Of a stretch of DNA of 64,000 bases, positions 34,937 to 46,497 are shown one piece after another. Positions within the stretch are counted from its first letter, which is position 1. Every line of letters starts with the position of its first letter. The position numbers were made by a program, and so were the translations under genes. The stretch comes from Sporodiniella umbellata (lineage: Eukaryota > Mucoromycota > Mucoromycetes > Mucorales > Rhizopodaceae), in contig JAIXMR010000053.1 in assembly GCA_025677835.1 (NCBI GenBank), positions 103,318 to 167,317 of the forward strand, read 5' to 3'. The notes under the pieces are model-generated. The model made no database searches. It was not told the origin of the DNA and was given only the letters and a program-made list of their open reading frames with translations.

Positions 34937-36424
34937 ATGCATATAAACTCACCACTCCCTTCAAGCTTAGCATGTAACAGATTGAAACAAAGAACGAAAA
35001 ATCACTTTTCCTTTCATAACTATATACTCTTTAGCCGAGTGTCGAAAAGCATCCAGAATACTAAATAGCTTCAAAGGTAGCACATAACCAAACATAAATT
35101 GCATATTAATGTCCTTTCGACAGACGAGGGAAATGGCTTAGATAGCTTCATACCACCCAATATATTGGCGTATGCAAAAGGGTTGGCCATCTTTACAGTA
35201 CTCAAGGCAGGTTTTTTGTTTTCTGGTCGTGCTGGCTCAGGCTTGGTAGTTGCAAGGTAAATAAATGATTATAAAGCTTTTCTAAACTCAACTTTCTTTT
35301 TAGGCTACCAGATGGATGTAAGTGTCATATCATTTATACTAGTCGATTCACTTTGGGCATGTAGCGTGGTCTGCCCCATCTGCTATTATGACAGGCGGAA
35401 TGGGTTTTGGCGGTCAAGTAGGTAAAGCATAGCTTTGCCAAATTTGTTATTAGAGCGGAGGAAAAAAAAAAGAACTAATCTAGAGTCTTTGGCTAGGTGC
35501 GGAATTGACAGATTTCATTATGGTTTTGAATAACCAGGCTGCCGTTAAAACATTTATGGATCATGGATCAGTTACTTTAGGTGGTAATATCTCCGGTAAG
35601 GTATCACATACAGATGGGTAAGGTTAGTTTTGCTTACTCAAATGGCCATACTTTAGTGGCCGCAGGTCCTGTTGGCCGCAATGCAGAAGCCTCAGGCACA
35701 GCTTCTTATCGAACTGTGGCTGCTGTTTATTCATACAGTAAAACCCGTGGTCTCTTTGCGGGCGTATCTTTAGAAGGGTCGGTCATTATCGAAAGGTTTG
35801 ATGCAAATAAAAAAATGTACGGATACAAGGTCAAAGCTCGGGATCTACTCAATGGCTCCATACTACCTCCAGAAAATGCAGAAGCACTCTACGATGCTCT
35901 AAGAACCAAGTTTTCCCCACATACTGATACGCGTTTTGCATTCATGAATCGAGACGGTTACAATCAAAATGACGCCCCCAGCACAAATTACAATGACTCC
36001 TATGGATCAAGTTATCTCCATGAATCAAGCGACAGTTTTGACCATCGAGAAAGTATCACCACAAGCCGTTCGCTAAGTCGAGGCGCAGTTCATCAAATGG
36101 CCAAAACAGGATACAGCCCAGGACTGAGAGATAACAGGTTAATAGACCAGTCCTATCATAGTCAGAGTAGCAACAGCGTGGTGCCTTATAGAGAAACACA
36201 ATACGAACCGAGAGCTAGAGCTTTGTTTGATTTTCGAGGTGAACAGCAAGGAGACCTAGCGTTCCGGAAAGGAGATGTCATCAGTATTATTAAAAGAACA
36301 AACACACAAAACGATTGGTGGACAGGGAAAGTTGATGGAAGACAAGGAATAGTAAGTATTGACCTATTTGTTTATCTTTGCTAACGTTTGACAGTTTCCA
36401 GCAAACTTTGTCGAAGAGTTTTAA
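34937..36424 (+). CDS. SYLF (Ysc84/DUF500) plus SH3 actin-patch protein, eight exons
   Basis: Exons: 34937..34973, 35035..35076, 35124..35256, 35304..35317, 35365..35421, 35497..35595, 35657..36351 and 36395..36424. They total 1107 nt (368 aa). Exon 4 is a 14-nt microexon coding LPDG with split codons on both sides. The N-terminus MHINSPLPSSLA and SECRKASRILNSF lead into the SYLF domain (IPPNILAYAKGLAI, GFLFSGRAGSGLVVAR, WSAPSAI, GAELTDF, VAAGPVGRNAEASG). A Ser/Asn-rich linker precedes an SH3 domain (ARALFDFRGEQQGDLAFRKGD, DWWTGK, IFPANFVEEF) at the C-terminus. In yeast, Ysc84/Lsb3 bind phosphoinositide and actin and join Las17/Sla1 at endocytic patches. Family match is strong; every exon boundary follows GT-AG. 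Confidence 0.9.
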
Positions 36425-36587
36425 ATTAAGACAAAAAAAAAAATGTATTTAGCCATATTAAAGCAACAAGAACCATGTGTATATATCAAAAGATCATCAT
36501 TGAGTTATGAGTTTGTTTTCTGTATATAATATACAAACAGGTTTTTATTACAATTGTTGTTGCAGCAGTGATGACAATGGGTGTTTT

Positions 36588-37730
36588 TTATGGTTTTTTA
36601 TGATGTTCTTCTGCAAATGAACCAGCAACGATAAGAGGGAAGATGATGGTTGCGTCAGCATAGACTTTGACCGAGCGACTGTTGGCGCGGATCTTACCCC
36701 AGGAAACAGCCTCGTCGGGACGTGCGCCGGCATCGCTTCCGTCGAATTCCTGTCCAGTGTTGATATATACAGCATAATCAGCTCCATTTCTCATGAGATT
36801 GGCGTTACAAATATGGTGCTTAACAACTCCGCCACCAAGGATAATCATACCCGTTTTTTTGGCAAACACAGCTTGGTTGTTCATGGAACGAATATCAGCT
36901 GCAATATCAACAATAAGGCCAGGGTTTTTGTAAGAGTGAAAATATATCATGTCGCCCAAAGAGCCATCAGTGATAGCCGGGCAATAGACAGGGATCTCGT
37001 TCTTACTAGTCCAGTAGTAAATACTAGACTCATCATTTATCTCTTTGCCTAAACGAGCAATCAAAGAAGATGGGGTCCAGATGACACCGTTCTCCTTTTG
37101 CTCTTTCAACATAGTGTCCAAGATGGGAATAACCCAATCTTCGAATTTGCAGTAGTTGTTGTTGGGCACCAACAAGTTGCCAATTCGGTTCAACCCCTTC
37201 TTACGTAAAGAAACACCTTCTAATGCAAAGTCCCCCAAGTAAGTGGGCGCTAAGCATTTTATAAAGTCCTCCTCAACACCGCCTGCTGTGGCCACAATGA
37301 CGTCCACCATCTTGTGTTGAACCAGAAAACGGATGATCTCACGTAGCCCAGAGGACACCAGGTTTGAAGTGTATCCTAAGAAAATCTTGCATTTGGTCTT
37401 TTCGCGCACTTTAGGATCCAAGTACTCTTCGATTTCATCGTCGGCAATAGGCTCGTCACTTAGACGCCAGCGTCTCTTTTTTGAAAAAAAGTGTTACTTG
37501 GCGTCCTTATTGTTTATCGAAATGCAACTTACCATTTCTTTAACGATCTCAATTGCCTCACCTAGACTACTGCCTTGATAACCAATACGTTTATAGGCTC
37601 CCAAAAGGTCGGAAAGAGACAATTCTTTATTGAAATCGGGCCCTTGAATCAACACTGATCCTTCCGGCATCTCTTCGGATTGCACAAAAACTGCACTAAA
37701 AGCTTCTTCGGTCCGTTGGTCTTTCGACAT
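36588..37730 (-). CDS. DYS1: Deoxyhypusine synthase
   Basis: Two exons, 37730..37533 and 37475..36588, with a 57-nt phase-0 intron (ATG|gtaagt ... aaaag|AGA), giving 361 aa, the usual length. Typical blocks: [77 protein letters not shown] with the enzyme-intermediate Lys at about residue 327. It transfers the aminobutyl group of spermidine to one Lys of eIF5A in an NAD-dependent reaction, the first step of hypusine formation. All active-site blocks are intact. The 3' end lies 163 bp from the end of the SYLF-SH3 gene, so the two genes converge. Confidence 0.95.
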
Positions 37731-38625
37731 GAGGTATTTCTATAGTACAGCAAATAGAAAAGAAAAAGAGAGAAAAAAAAAGGGGAAAGGGACCTGAAAA
37801 AGTCACAGTGAGCCCGGACTGTCAACAATATGCCTTTTTTTTTTTAATATATATACAACTATCTACTGTATACTACAACAACCCAAAGTACATTTCTGGT
37901 ACTTTTAGTCGAGATTATAATGGATGTATAGGGCCTCTAGTGAAAGCTTGCGTTCATACTAGTTCTATATATAAATGGTCTTTTCCCTAATCTTATCTAA
38001 AACCCTATACACGTTTTTTTTTTTTTGAAGAAAACAACCTACCATCTCAGAATTTTCTAAAAAGAAAAAAAAACCCCTTTCTGTTTGAATTTTCTTATTT
38101 TTGTTCTCTAAATGAGGCACAATCAAAGGCTTTGGGTATACACCCGCTTTTATTATATAACATTGAACTTCAAGCCATTTAGACAAAAAAAATTAAGAAG
38201 GATTATCTTGCGTTTTGCTGTTAGCCAACCCGTTTTTTTTTTTTTTTTTTTTTTTTGGAAACCCGTTTTAGACAAGGCCTTGTAATACATTCTGTATTTG
38301 ATCATATATAGTCTATCACTATATCATTATTTCATGTATATCATTAGATTTTTTTCTTGGAAAAAAACAGCCTGTTCTTTGTATTTCAGAAACTCTTTTT
38401 TTGTTATACTTTTTAGACCCTCTGCAAAAAAAAAAAAAAATAGGAAAGCCATAGTCCAAATCATACCCCTTAAAAAAGATCCCTGTTTAAATAAAGGGAA
38501 GAATAATAAAGTCTGGTTTCTTCGTTCTTTTTTTTTTAATCAGTACAATAGTTTGCTATTAGGTTGTTTATTTTTGAAAGTGTTGTTTATAAAAGAGGGA
38601 TAAGGAGACAGAGAATATAAAAAAT
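37731..38625. other. Intergenic with T tract
   Basis: AT-rich spacer between two minus-strand genes. It holds a 24-T tract at 38233-38256 and A run near 38425-38439. Frames such as 38298-38603 are Phe/Lys-rich and unlikely to be real. Confidence 0.5.
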
Positions 38626-39270
38626 CTATAATGACAATGCGAAAACAACAAACACACCCAATACCCAGAAATTAGGTATCTTCATACCAGAGGCCGCCCC
38701 CTGAGCAAAGATGGACCCAGGAGTTTGAGGCTTTCCAGGTTCACTAGAGCTTGTGGCCTTGGCCCCGATTGAAGTGGAACTAGCAGCAGGGCGGATTTCA
38801 ATAGGAACAGGAAGTCTTGTGTTGGTTGATTTGTCGAAAAAGACCACACGGTAATTGCCCGGTTTGACTGTAGGAGGAATACTGAAATTGATAGAATGCT
38901 CGTAATAAGTTCTATTTCCTTCCCGCTTGATAAAAGCGTCGGTTTTGGATACATCAGCTGGAGCTGCAATAGGGAGGCTGGTGATATTCGTTCCCTGTAC
39001 TCCTTGAGGTACAGACTCCAAATCAATCTCAAGATTCAATGCTATACATATATGAGTAAAGAACGAACATGACTAAGCTTGAAGCTTCCTTTTGGTACCT
39101 GAAGTGTCTACGTCAGAGAACAAACGATATGTACAAGGTAATATCTGACCTACAACATAAGGTCCATTGGTAACCGGACTTGTTACGTTGTAATTTCTGG
39201 TTAGTGATGTCAACTGTGCTGCCACCATCGTTACTGTACACATAAAAGAAACAGGAAAAGTCAATTTCAT
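38626..39270 (-). CDS. Secreted GPI-anchored Ser/Thr-rich wall-type protein (Kre9/Knh1-like N-domain)
   Basis: Two exons, 39270..39099 and 39041..38626, joined in phase 1 by a 57-nt intron (TCAG|gtacca ... tatag|CA), 195 aa. ATG at 39270, MKLTFPVSFM, opens a signal peptide ending near VAA. The beta-rich domain has VTSPVTNGPYVVGQ near the N-terminus and PPTVKPGNYRVVFFD later. A Ser/Thr/Ala/Pro stretch follows, then a hydrophobic C-terminus (FWVLGVFVVFAL) that suits GPI attachment. Potential N-glycosylation sites include NIT, NRT and NFS. The layout matches fungal Ser-Thr-rich GPI proteins related to Kre9/Knh1 (inference). Function would be in the wall or at the surface; no enzyme motif seen. 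Confidence 0.72.
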
Positions 39271-40187
39271 TTTAAAACTGATCAAATAAAAGAAAAAGAG
39301 TATCTAAAAAGACTAAAACAGTGTAATTTAAAGAAAAAAAAAACAAGGAAAAGGAGGTGACCATCAGCTACAAAAAGAAAGAATCCAGGAGCTCATGCTA
39401 CCTTCTTTTTTTTTTCTCTGCACAGGGAAAAAGGGGCGACAATACAAATCTACGTCCCTTCCGCTGTACTTACAGTACTAAAAGCCTTTTTTTAATAAAA
39501 TTCCAAACATACAATTTGAGTATATCGACCAAATTGAGACCCGCATTGCATCTTGCAGCTGATAAGATAGTCCATAGAGCCTTGTTTTTATACTCAGTCT
39601 GATCTTAGCAAAGTATTGATGCACATCATACTAAACTAGGTTCTTTGGTAGTGAGACAATAGCTCTACTCACGACAAACATATACACAATTGAATAACAA
39701 CACGACCCAGCTGTTGTTTCCCTCTATGAAAAACAGTACATAGCAAAATCTTACACATTATTGTTATTGTTTTTAAGAAAAATAAATGTTTATTAAAGCG
39801 CATCAAAAAGAACAGCAAAGAGCTAGATCTAACTAGAAAGAAGAAAAACAGTTAAAAGATGTTCAATGTTATACTACATATATTTGTTTCTTTTCAGTTA
39901 GCAAATCAGATGTGTTAAACATCATTGAAGAATGTTATTCCTCATCAAGAAATAATAGTATCATCCGGTAAAGAAACAAACAATACGTCTATCTTTATAT
40001 CTTTACCTTGTTGAAAAAAAAAAACCCTGACTAAATGTATTAAAAAAGATTTTTTGAAAAAAAAAAAAAAAGGCTATTTATTGAGATAAGTGGCTTGCGC
40101 GCGCTGTTTAAAATCAAGACTGTGTATGTTTTAATGATAAATAATGAAAAGTATAAAGCACCAGGCTGTTGCATTTTCTAAAAGAGG
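39271..40187. other. Intergenic
   Basis: AT-rich with A runs near 40013-40024 and 40057-40072. A plus frame at 39357-39602 has no motif. This is the 5' region of the GPI gene and the 3' region of the kelch-BTB gene. Confidence 0.5.
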
Positions 40188-42068
40188 TTAAACATTAATA
40201 GGGAAACCGTAATCGCCTATCTTCTTCTTTGTTAAAGTAGGTGTCGACTTGGAAGAGCCAAATCTAGATTCAGATGGAGTTGGAGGTAAGGGGGGCTGGT
40301 TTCCTAAGCGACGAAGAGAGAAAGGATCCTCCTGACTGTGACTGGTAATGGAGATGGAAGGTGAGATAGGCACACCTGAGGGTGACCAGTCCTCATAGGG
40401 AGTATGGGGTAAAGAGGGGGGCTGTTGCTGATGCTGTTGTTGTTGTTGAAGCAGCATACGTTTTGTATTAAGCATAACGCGCAAAGCACGGATTTGAAGA
40501 GCATTCTGAAAGGTCAAAGTAGCGGTTTCGTAAACCATACTTGCAGTTGAGATCGTCAAGAGCTGGTGCAAGGCAAAGGTAGATAGCTGTCTGAGACGAT
40601 GCAATTGATACATGTCTGCGAGAACTAAAAGGCGAGATAGAATGTGAGGTTGATGTTGCTGTGCCGTCATTAAGTGGTCTGTATAAAGAAATTGCAAGAA
40701 CGCGACAGTGACTGTATACGTCTCTGGGAAGTAAAGTAAGGGTTGATCGTGAACAGGCTCTCTCTCAATCAGCTTGGCAAATTCGGGCCATCGCTCAGCG
40801 AGTACAGTTGAATTAGCCTTGATGGATTGCTTGTCTGAGGTCCAGATGGTTAAGTCTGACATACCTGCCTCATTCATCAATACCAAACCAAGCTCTTGAG
40901 CAGCAAGAGAGCAGGTTGCGCGAGGAAGCTCAAAGATCCCAAAAGCCTCAAGGTCTACAACAGCAATATGGTCAAAGTTCAACCTTCGGAAGCTATAGTC
41001 CTCTTTCAGATCTCGCTGGTGGTTTCCCAATACATAATATTTTTGGCCAGATAAAAGACCACGATTCCAAGAGCCTTGTCCCATAACTTTACCCGTATCC
41101 ACGTGTGTCCAGGAGAGGTTAGTCAAGTTCAAAGCCCAGACGTGGTAGCCACGTTGTGTGTTACTCAATAGTGTGCCCGACACTATGAAGTATTGGCCTA
41201 CTAACTGGCCGGTGGGGAAACGCAGCCCGGGGGGCAAGATTGTACCTGTCATAGGGTGAGATTGAATTTCCTGGTTAGAGGTCTGTAAGGGCCAGAAGCT
41301 TTGAAGATCACGACTGACATCGTTGAAATTATAGTTTGAGTAAGCACAGACAGGCGAAGATTGACTGTTTTGCTTCCAAAAAGGCTTAGCCATTTTACCA
41401 TAGTAAGACGAAATATTTTGCATTGAAGGGCTAAAAGCAACAGCACGGTAAGAATCGAATGTGCCCTGAATTGGCTCTCCGTGAATCCAAGAAGATTCTG
41501 TCAAATCAAATACGTTCATTTCATAAATATGCTGGTTGTTAACGTCCTGCCCTCCCATGATAAGGAACTTGTCATTGTCCCAAACCGTGGCCAAGTGAGC
41601 ATATCGAGCTTGAGGGTTGAAGATGCTGGGAGAAACGGGTATTTCTTTCCAATTCATAGTTTCAATGTCAAAAATCGAAATTTCATCAGAAGCATACAGT
41701 TTTTCTTCGTTTTGAGGTTGTTTACGACGTGAAGTGCTGGATGTGTTTGTCATACCACCAAAAACAATGATATATCGGTTCTTGTAGGCAGTGGCTGAGT
41801 GAAAGTAGCGAGGTGAAGGAGGACTAGCAGAGTCTGGTGGCGCTATATGTCGTATCCAGACAAGTGTGGGAAGGTGAAGAACGTAAAGATGGTTGGTCAT
41901 GTGCCGTGAACTGGCCACCCTTCCACCAAATACATAAATATGATCACCTATGACTGTTGTTGATGAGCCTACAAGAGCAGGTGGGATATCGCCTTTAGTG
42001 CATTTTATCTCGGAAGTAAGGTCTGTAATAGACTGCTTCAATTGCCCTGAATTTGTTAAGGAAACCAT
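40188..42068 (-). CDS. Kelch-repeat and BTB-domain protein (Ral2-like)
   Basis: A single exon of 626 aa from the ATG at 42068. The first ~350 residues hold kelch units (IYVFGGRVASS, YIIVFGGMTN, FLIMGGQDVNN, YFIVSGTLL, YYVLGNHQRD), giving a beta-propeller. A BTB/POZ region follows at about residues 395-520 (MSDLTIWTSDKQSIKANSTVLAERWPEF, with YTDHL and LLVLADMYQLHRL). The tail carries a Gln tract (QQQQQHQQQ) and Pro/Ser-rich sequence. Fission yeast Ral2, needed for Ras activation, has a similar kelch-plus-BTB plan. That match is by architecture and memory, so no symbol is given. Other options are a Cul3 adaptor or a cell-end marker of the Tea type. No intron is needed. Confidence 0.82.
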   Translation of the reverse strand: MVSLTNSGQLKQSITDLTSEIKCTKGDIPPALVGSSTTVIGDHIYVFGGRVASSRHMTNHLYVLHLPTLVWIRHIAPPDSASPPSPRYFHSATAYKNRYIIVFGGMTNTSSTSRRKQPQNEEKLYASDEISIFDIETMNWKEIPVSPSIFNPQARYAHLATVWDNDKFLIMGGQDVNNQHIYEMNVFDLTESSWIHGEPIQGTFDSYRAVAFSPSMQNISSYYGKMAKPFWKQNSQSSPVCAYSNYNFNDVSRDLQSFWPLQTSNQEIQSHPMTGTILPPGLRFPTGQLVGQYFIVSGTLLSNTQRGYHVWALNLTNLSWTHVDTGKVMGQGSWNRGLLSGQKYYVLGNHQRDLKEDYSFRRLNFDHIAVVDLEAFGIFELPRATCSLAAQELGLVLMNEAGMSDLTIWTSDKQSIKANSTVLAERWPEFAKLIEREPVHDQPLLYFPETYTVTVAFLQFLYTDHLMTAQQHQPHILSRLLVLADMYQLHRLRQLSTFALHQLLTISTASMVYETATLTFQNALQIRALRVMLNTKRMLLQQQQQHQQQPPSLPHTPYEDWSPSGVPISPSISITSHSQEDPFSLRRLGNQPPLPPTPSESRFGSSKSTPTLTKKKIGDYGFPINV

Positions 42069-45000
42069 ATTTAAGAAAAGAGAAAAGGAAGAAAGTATAG
42101 AAAAGTTGTATATAAAAAAGAAAAAAAAAAAGAAAACCTTAACAGTTACACATTGAGTGGTCAGTAACTAGAAAAGGAACTCACAAGTGGTTTAACCCAA
42201 ATAGGAAGCTAAGAGTGCTACACAACCTCTCTCGTTTTAAAAAACCTGCATCAAAACCTTTACACAGCGAAAGGGGAACCTGCCAAAATCAGACTAGCCT
42301 CGATTCATTTCTAACAAAACAAGCACTTTAGCATTTGCATCATTTCCCATAAACTACTTTGCCTTCACAAGAAAATTTACTACCCAGTTTCTTTTTGTTT
42401 TATTTAGTTTTATGTGTAATACTCTATGTAGTTGTGTAACTCTGGTAAAACAGGGCATTTTTGAGGATTTTATCATTTACTTTACATTGATTTGCTTAGG
42501 AAAATGAAATGGAGGATAAAATAAAAATTTCGTGTTACCAGAAGACCTTCTATCTGCTAAACCCATGGAAGATCAATAAGACACTCAGAAAACTAAAATT
42601 GATACAAAGGCCACCCCTAGAAGCTGCAGGTAGAAGAAACTACTCTTGTTTTTGAGACATTTATCAGCCCTTTTTTTTTCACTTGGTACAATAGTAATTC
42701 AACTCTATCCTTTTCTAAGGCTATCAAAGCTTAACTGAGTTAAAGTTTGAGCTATATATATACACTGGATGAACTACCAATGCCTCTTTTACTTTTGAAA
42801 TATTTTTATTAGTGATGAGCGTTAGTTTTTGTACCTCACCAAAATTAATTCTTTTTTCTCGGAAAAAATTACACATTCATTAGAACATAGCCTTTCATTT
42901 AGAAATACTCGATGATACTACTTGAGCTCAGCGTGGGTGTTTGAAAACATTACCTGATATCAAGCATAAATACGTTTCAATATAATTAGTGGCACTTTGT
43001 GTGTGTAATCTGCTTCATTATATTACACCCTTTCATAAACTAGTCCATATTTCCGGTTTTGGACCGTGTCATGAAATTTTCCTTCCAAAATGCTAAAGAA
43101 AAATTGTCTCACATAATATGTTTGTAGCAAAGAAGCTTCGAAAGCTTAATATCAGCTAATAAACAGTATAGTACACTATGAACACAGCGTCCAAGCTCGA
43201 ACGCCTATATGCATCCTTAAGATAAAGTAGTAATAACTTGGTTCTTTTAAAAAAGTTAGCATATAAGCCGTTTTTCCCACTCAAAAAAGCGACTGGCTAC
43301 TTTTTGCCATGTCTACCGATAGCAGCTGCCTGAAACTTTGTTTTGCTGAGATCAAAAGACCTGTTGATCGACAAAATGCATAAAAACAATCTAGTCAAAA
43401 AGGGAAAGACAATAGAATGTTTCCTAAGTATACCAATACTTGACGCTATATACCTACATAAAGCTGTAAGCAAAAAAAAAAAACAGAAAGAAGGTTTTTT
43501 CTGTTCTCTTTTTTTAAAACCTTTTTTTTTTTTTGAATAACGCCAAGAATAATTATATACAGCGCGCTATTACCACTAGCATGAGTAATTTGACGTTTGT
43601 CCTATAAAACTGAGTGTGTTTGTTTTTCGACCACGTTTTTAACCTTAGCTTTCAATAAACCGAATTGATTACACACCAATCCATAGCTACCTAAAACCGA
43701 AACATACAATCATTTAAAGTTAATCATGTAAGTAATAGGACAATCAAGAAGACTACCTTAATAATGTCCTATGGAGGCCCAATAATTGAAAAAATATCTG
43801 AGTGACCATTACTGAATAAGGATATCGGCCACAAAGCTTTACAATTAAGCGACTAGTGTTATTGAACAGTTTTCGAGATATTTCTCGATGATACTTAAGT
43901 AATTTTTGTTACAAGTGGTTTCTTATTGTTTTTATTAGCTTACAGAACAGTATTTGCCAAAAACAAACGCCTACTTCTCGCTAAATTTCCATTAATTATT
44001 TAAAACAATAAATTACTTACAGTAGACCACATCATGGCCAGCTGAAATCGACCCTTTACCTAAATATAGCCTATTGTATAATTCGTATTATAAATTGGAT
44101 AGCAAAGCGATATCAGTTCCTGGAAAGACTGTTCTTGAATAACCAAAAACCAACTCCGAAAATCGCTTCTTGAAATTTTAATGTACGGATTTCAGTAACT
44201 TAAAAGGCAGCCTTTTCCTTTAATTAAGAGATTCCGGTCACTAAGAGTACCAATGATGTAGTATACTTTCTCACGAGCGCTTCATATTGAATTTGTTGAG
44301 CTTTATAAACACAATAAAGTAAATAGTTGCAAGTATAAATAAGAAGTATATATATAACATGCGATAATTGAAAATCATTGCTACAGAAAGCGGTTTATGT
44401 CTTGCCGGTCATTCGGCTATGCTTTTGGCTGTTGAGCTCTGGAAAAAGCAAATTTTTTTAAAGAGACGCTTTTGACTTAATTTAGAGTGAGTAAAAAAAA
44501 AACTTGTTTCTACACGTGTATAGTCATTCTGACGAAAAAGCTGAAGACATAAAACTGTAGACATTAACAACAGTACAGCTAATGTTACCATTTAAGATAG
44601 AATAACTGGTGACAATCCTATAAAAACAAAAAAAAAAACTTCGATGTTTGAGGTATAAGCCTTTCAATTAGCCAAAAAAAAAAAGCGCAAAAGCTACTCT
44701 AAGACTCAATTAGCAACCATTTTGTAGAAAGGGTTCTACCGGACCTGAAGGTGTAAAGAGGCAAGCACGATAAATGATATGAAATAAATTTAATAAAGGT
44801 GGAATATCATCTACTTTCATTGAAAAACACGGCCAAACTTAGGTCTAGTATATTAATTCAAATGCTCTATCAATCGTGTACCTAGTTCATGATGAGTTAT
44901 AGAAATTTCTTTCAGGCTTAGAAGTATCGGTAACCACAGTCTAGACATGAAAATGTAAAAAAAAAAAATTACCAACAAAACTAAAATTCTTTTTGAAAAA

Positions 45001-45732
45001 CAAGGTTGTTGTATAAATATTTTGAAAAAAAAGTTAAATAATTAACAACGCTAAGCATTAGCAGAATTGCGATGCTGTAGATAGAGCAAATCAAAGAGAA
45101 AAGGCTTCAAACAAAAAAGCTCCAAGACTACATAAAAGAAGCTGATACACATAGCTCTTTTGTTTTCTAAAAGGCATCATATATATAGTTTATAGAGCTA
45201 TTTTATTACGACAAATTTGTAGGCATTTGATCATGTTAAAACAAAACGTTACAAGCCTTGATCACAGAGCTCCTAACCATCGCTCTTCGAAACTTTGAGG
45301 GATTTTGATCAAAGGCCTAACAGTGTATTAAAATAAATGGTCTAAGCCCTTATGATATCCTGATTTCTTAACTAAAAACTGTACTGAGTAGGTAGAGAAT
45401 AAATCTAGTCAGATTACCTTGGGGTTCAATTTGGTAGTCGAAAAGAGCATTGGTATCCAATATAGTATATTATATTTCTTTGTTTGGTCATCTAGTTTGA
45501 ATTCAAAGATCTATACATTCCTCAAGCAAAGAACGAAACAACATTAGATTAAACAGTAGAAAAAAACAAGCAAAATAGTAAATTATTCTATGGCCTTGCA
45601 AAGCCCAAACATATTGATTTACAGTCTTTTTTCTTGAATTCCTAATTTATCTTCAATCTGTCTGATATAGCACAACTAATTCATGGGACAATAGACAGAC
45701 GTACATTAATTACAGTTAGAAACACTGATTTT
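42069..45732. other. Gene desert, AT-rich
   Basis: About 3.7 kb without a supported gene; short frames (43343-43540, 44409-44591) have no motifs. This begins an 8.5 kb gene-poor block that contains a decayed transposase. Confidence 0.55.
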
Positions 45733-46152
45733 TTATAGCTTAGTGTTTTTGCTTGAACACAACACCATGTAACCAGTTAGCTTTATTTTAAATTGACAAC
45801 TGTAAACCTTTCCTATTATGTGTAAAGAAACAATAGTTTGTTTTGCTATTGTTGTTTCAAGTACATTACAGCCATACATGTATAATTTGTCGGCCCAGTA
45901 CATACAAGCTACTCGGATGAAGAAAACACCGGTTCTTTCGAAAATGTCAAAGTTTTCGTAGGGAAGTTTTCGGCCGATATAAAGAAGCATCAAGATTAGA
46001 GTATAGCCAGATTTGATATAATACTGTGTCTTTTTTGAGTTGTTTGAGACATAAAAAAGTCCTGTAGTTTCAAGATTGGCGATCTCTGTATTGTATTTAT
46101 TGTTAATGATAACACCATCAGAATTGTAGTAAGAGCTATTGTCTTTAAGCAC
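45733..46152 (-). pseudogene. Fragment of an unknown protein, no start
   Basis: A 140-codon minus frame without an ATG. Its middle (NSDGVIINNKYNTEIANL, then YYIKSGYTLILMLLYIGRK) is clearly more protein-like than its flanks. Neighbouring frames on the same strand are broken. It may be the tail of the mobile element next door or a fragment of a lineage-specific multicopy gene. Family not recognised. Confidence 0.35.
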
Positions 46153-46497
46153 CAACTTTGATTCATCTGGAATGGTCTCAATTCAAACTTCTCCAGGTTA
46201 AAATCTTGTTGTCTCAATCATTTTTTTTTATAGAAAATCGATTATCGACCATATAATTCGATACTTATAGCTTATCTCAAGCTTGGAAACATCGTCACCT
46301 TCAATAAACAATCCAGCAAAAACAAGCTGTACGGACGCGATAAGTCCCAGCTATATTGCTAATTCAAATACTCACAATGGCTTAAAAACAACATAAAGAA
46401 ATTTTATGAAAGGCTTATTTGACTTAAAAATTGAGAAATGTATTTCAGCTAACAACTTATTTGAAGACTGTTAATCAGCTAGTGTCTACAATTTAAG

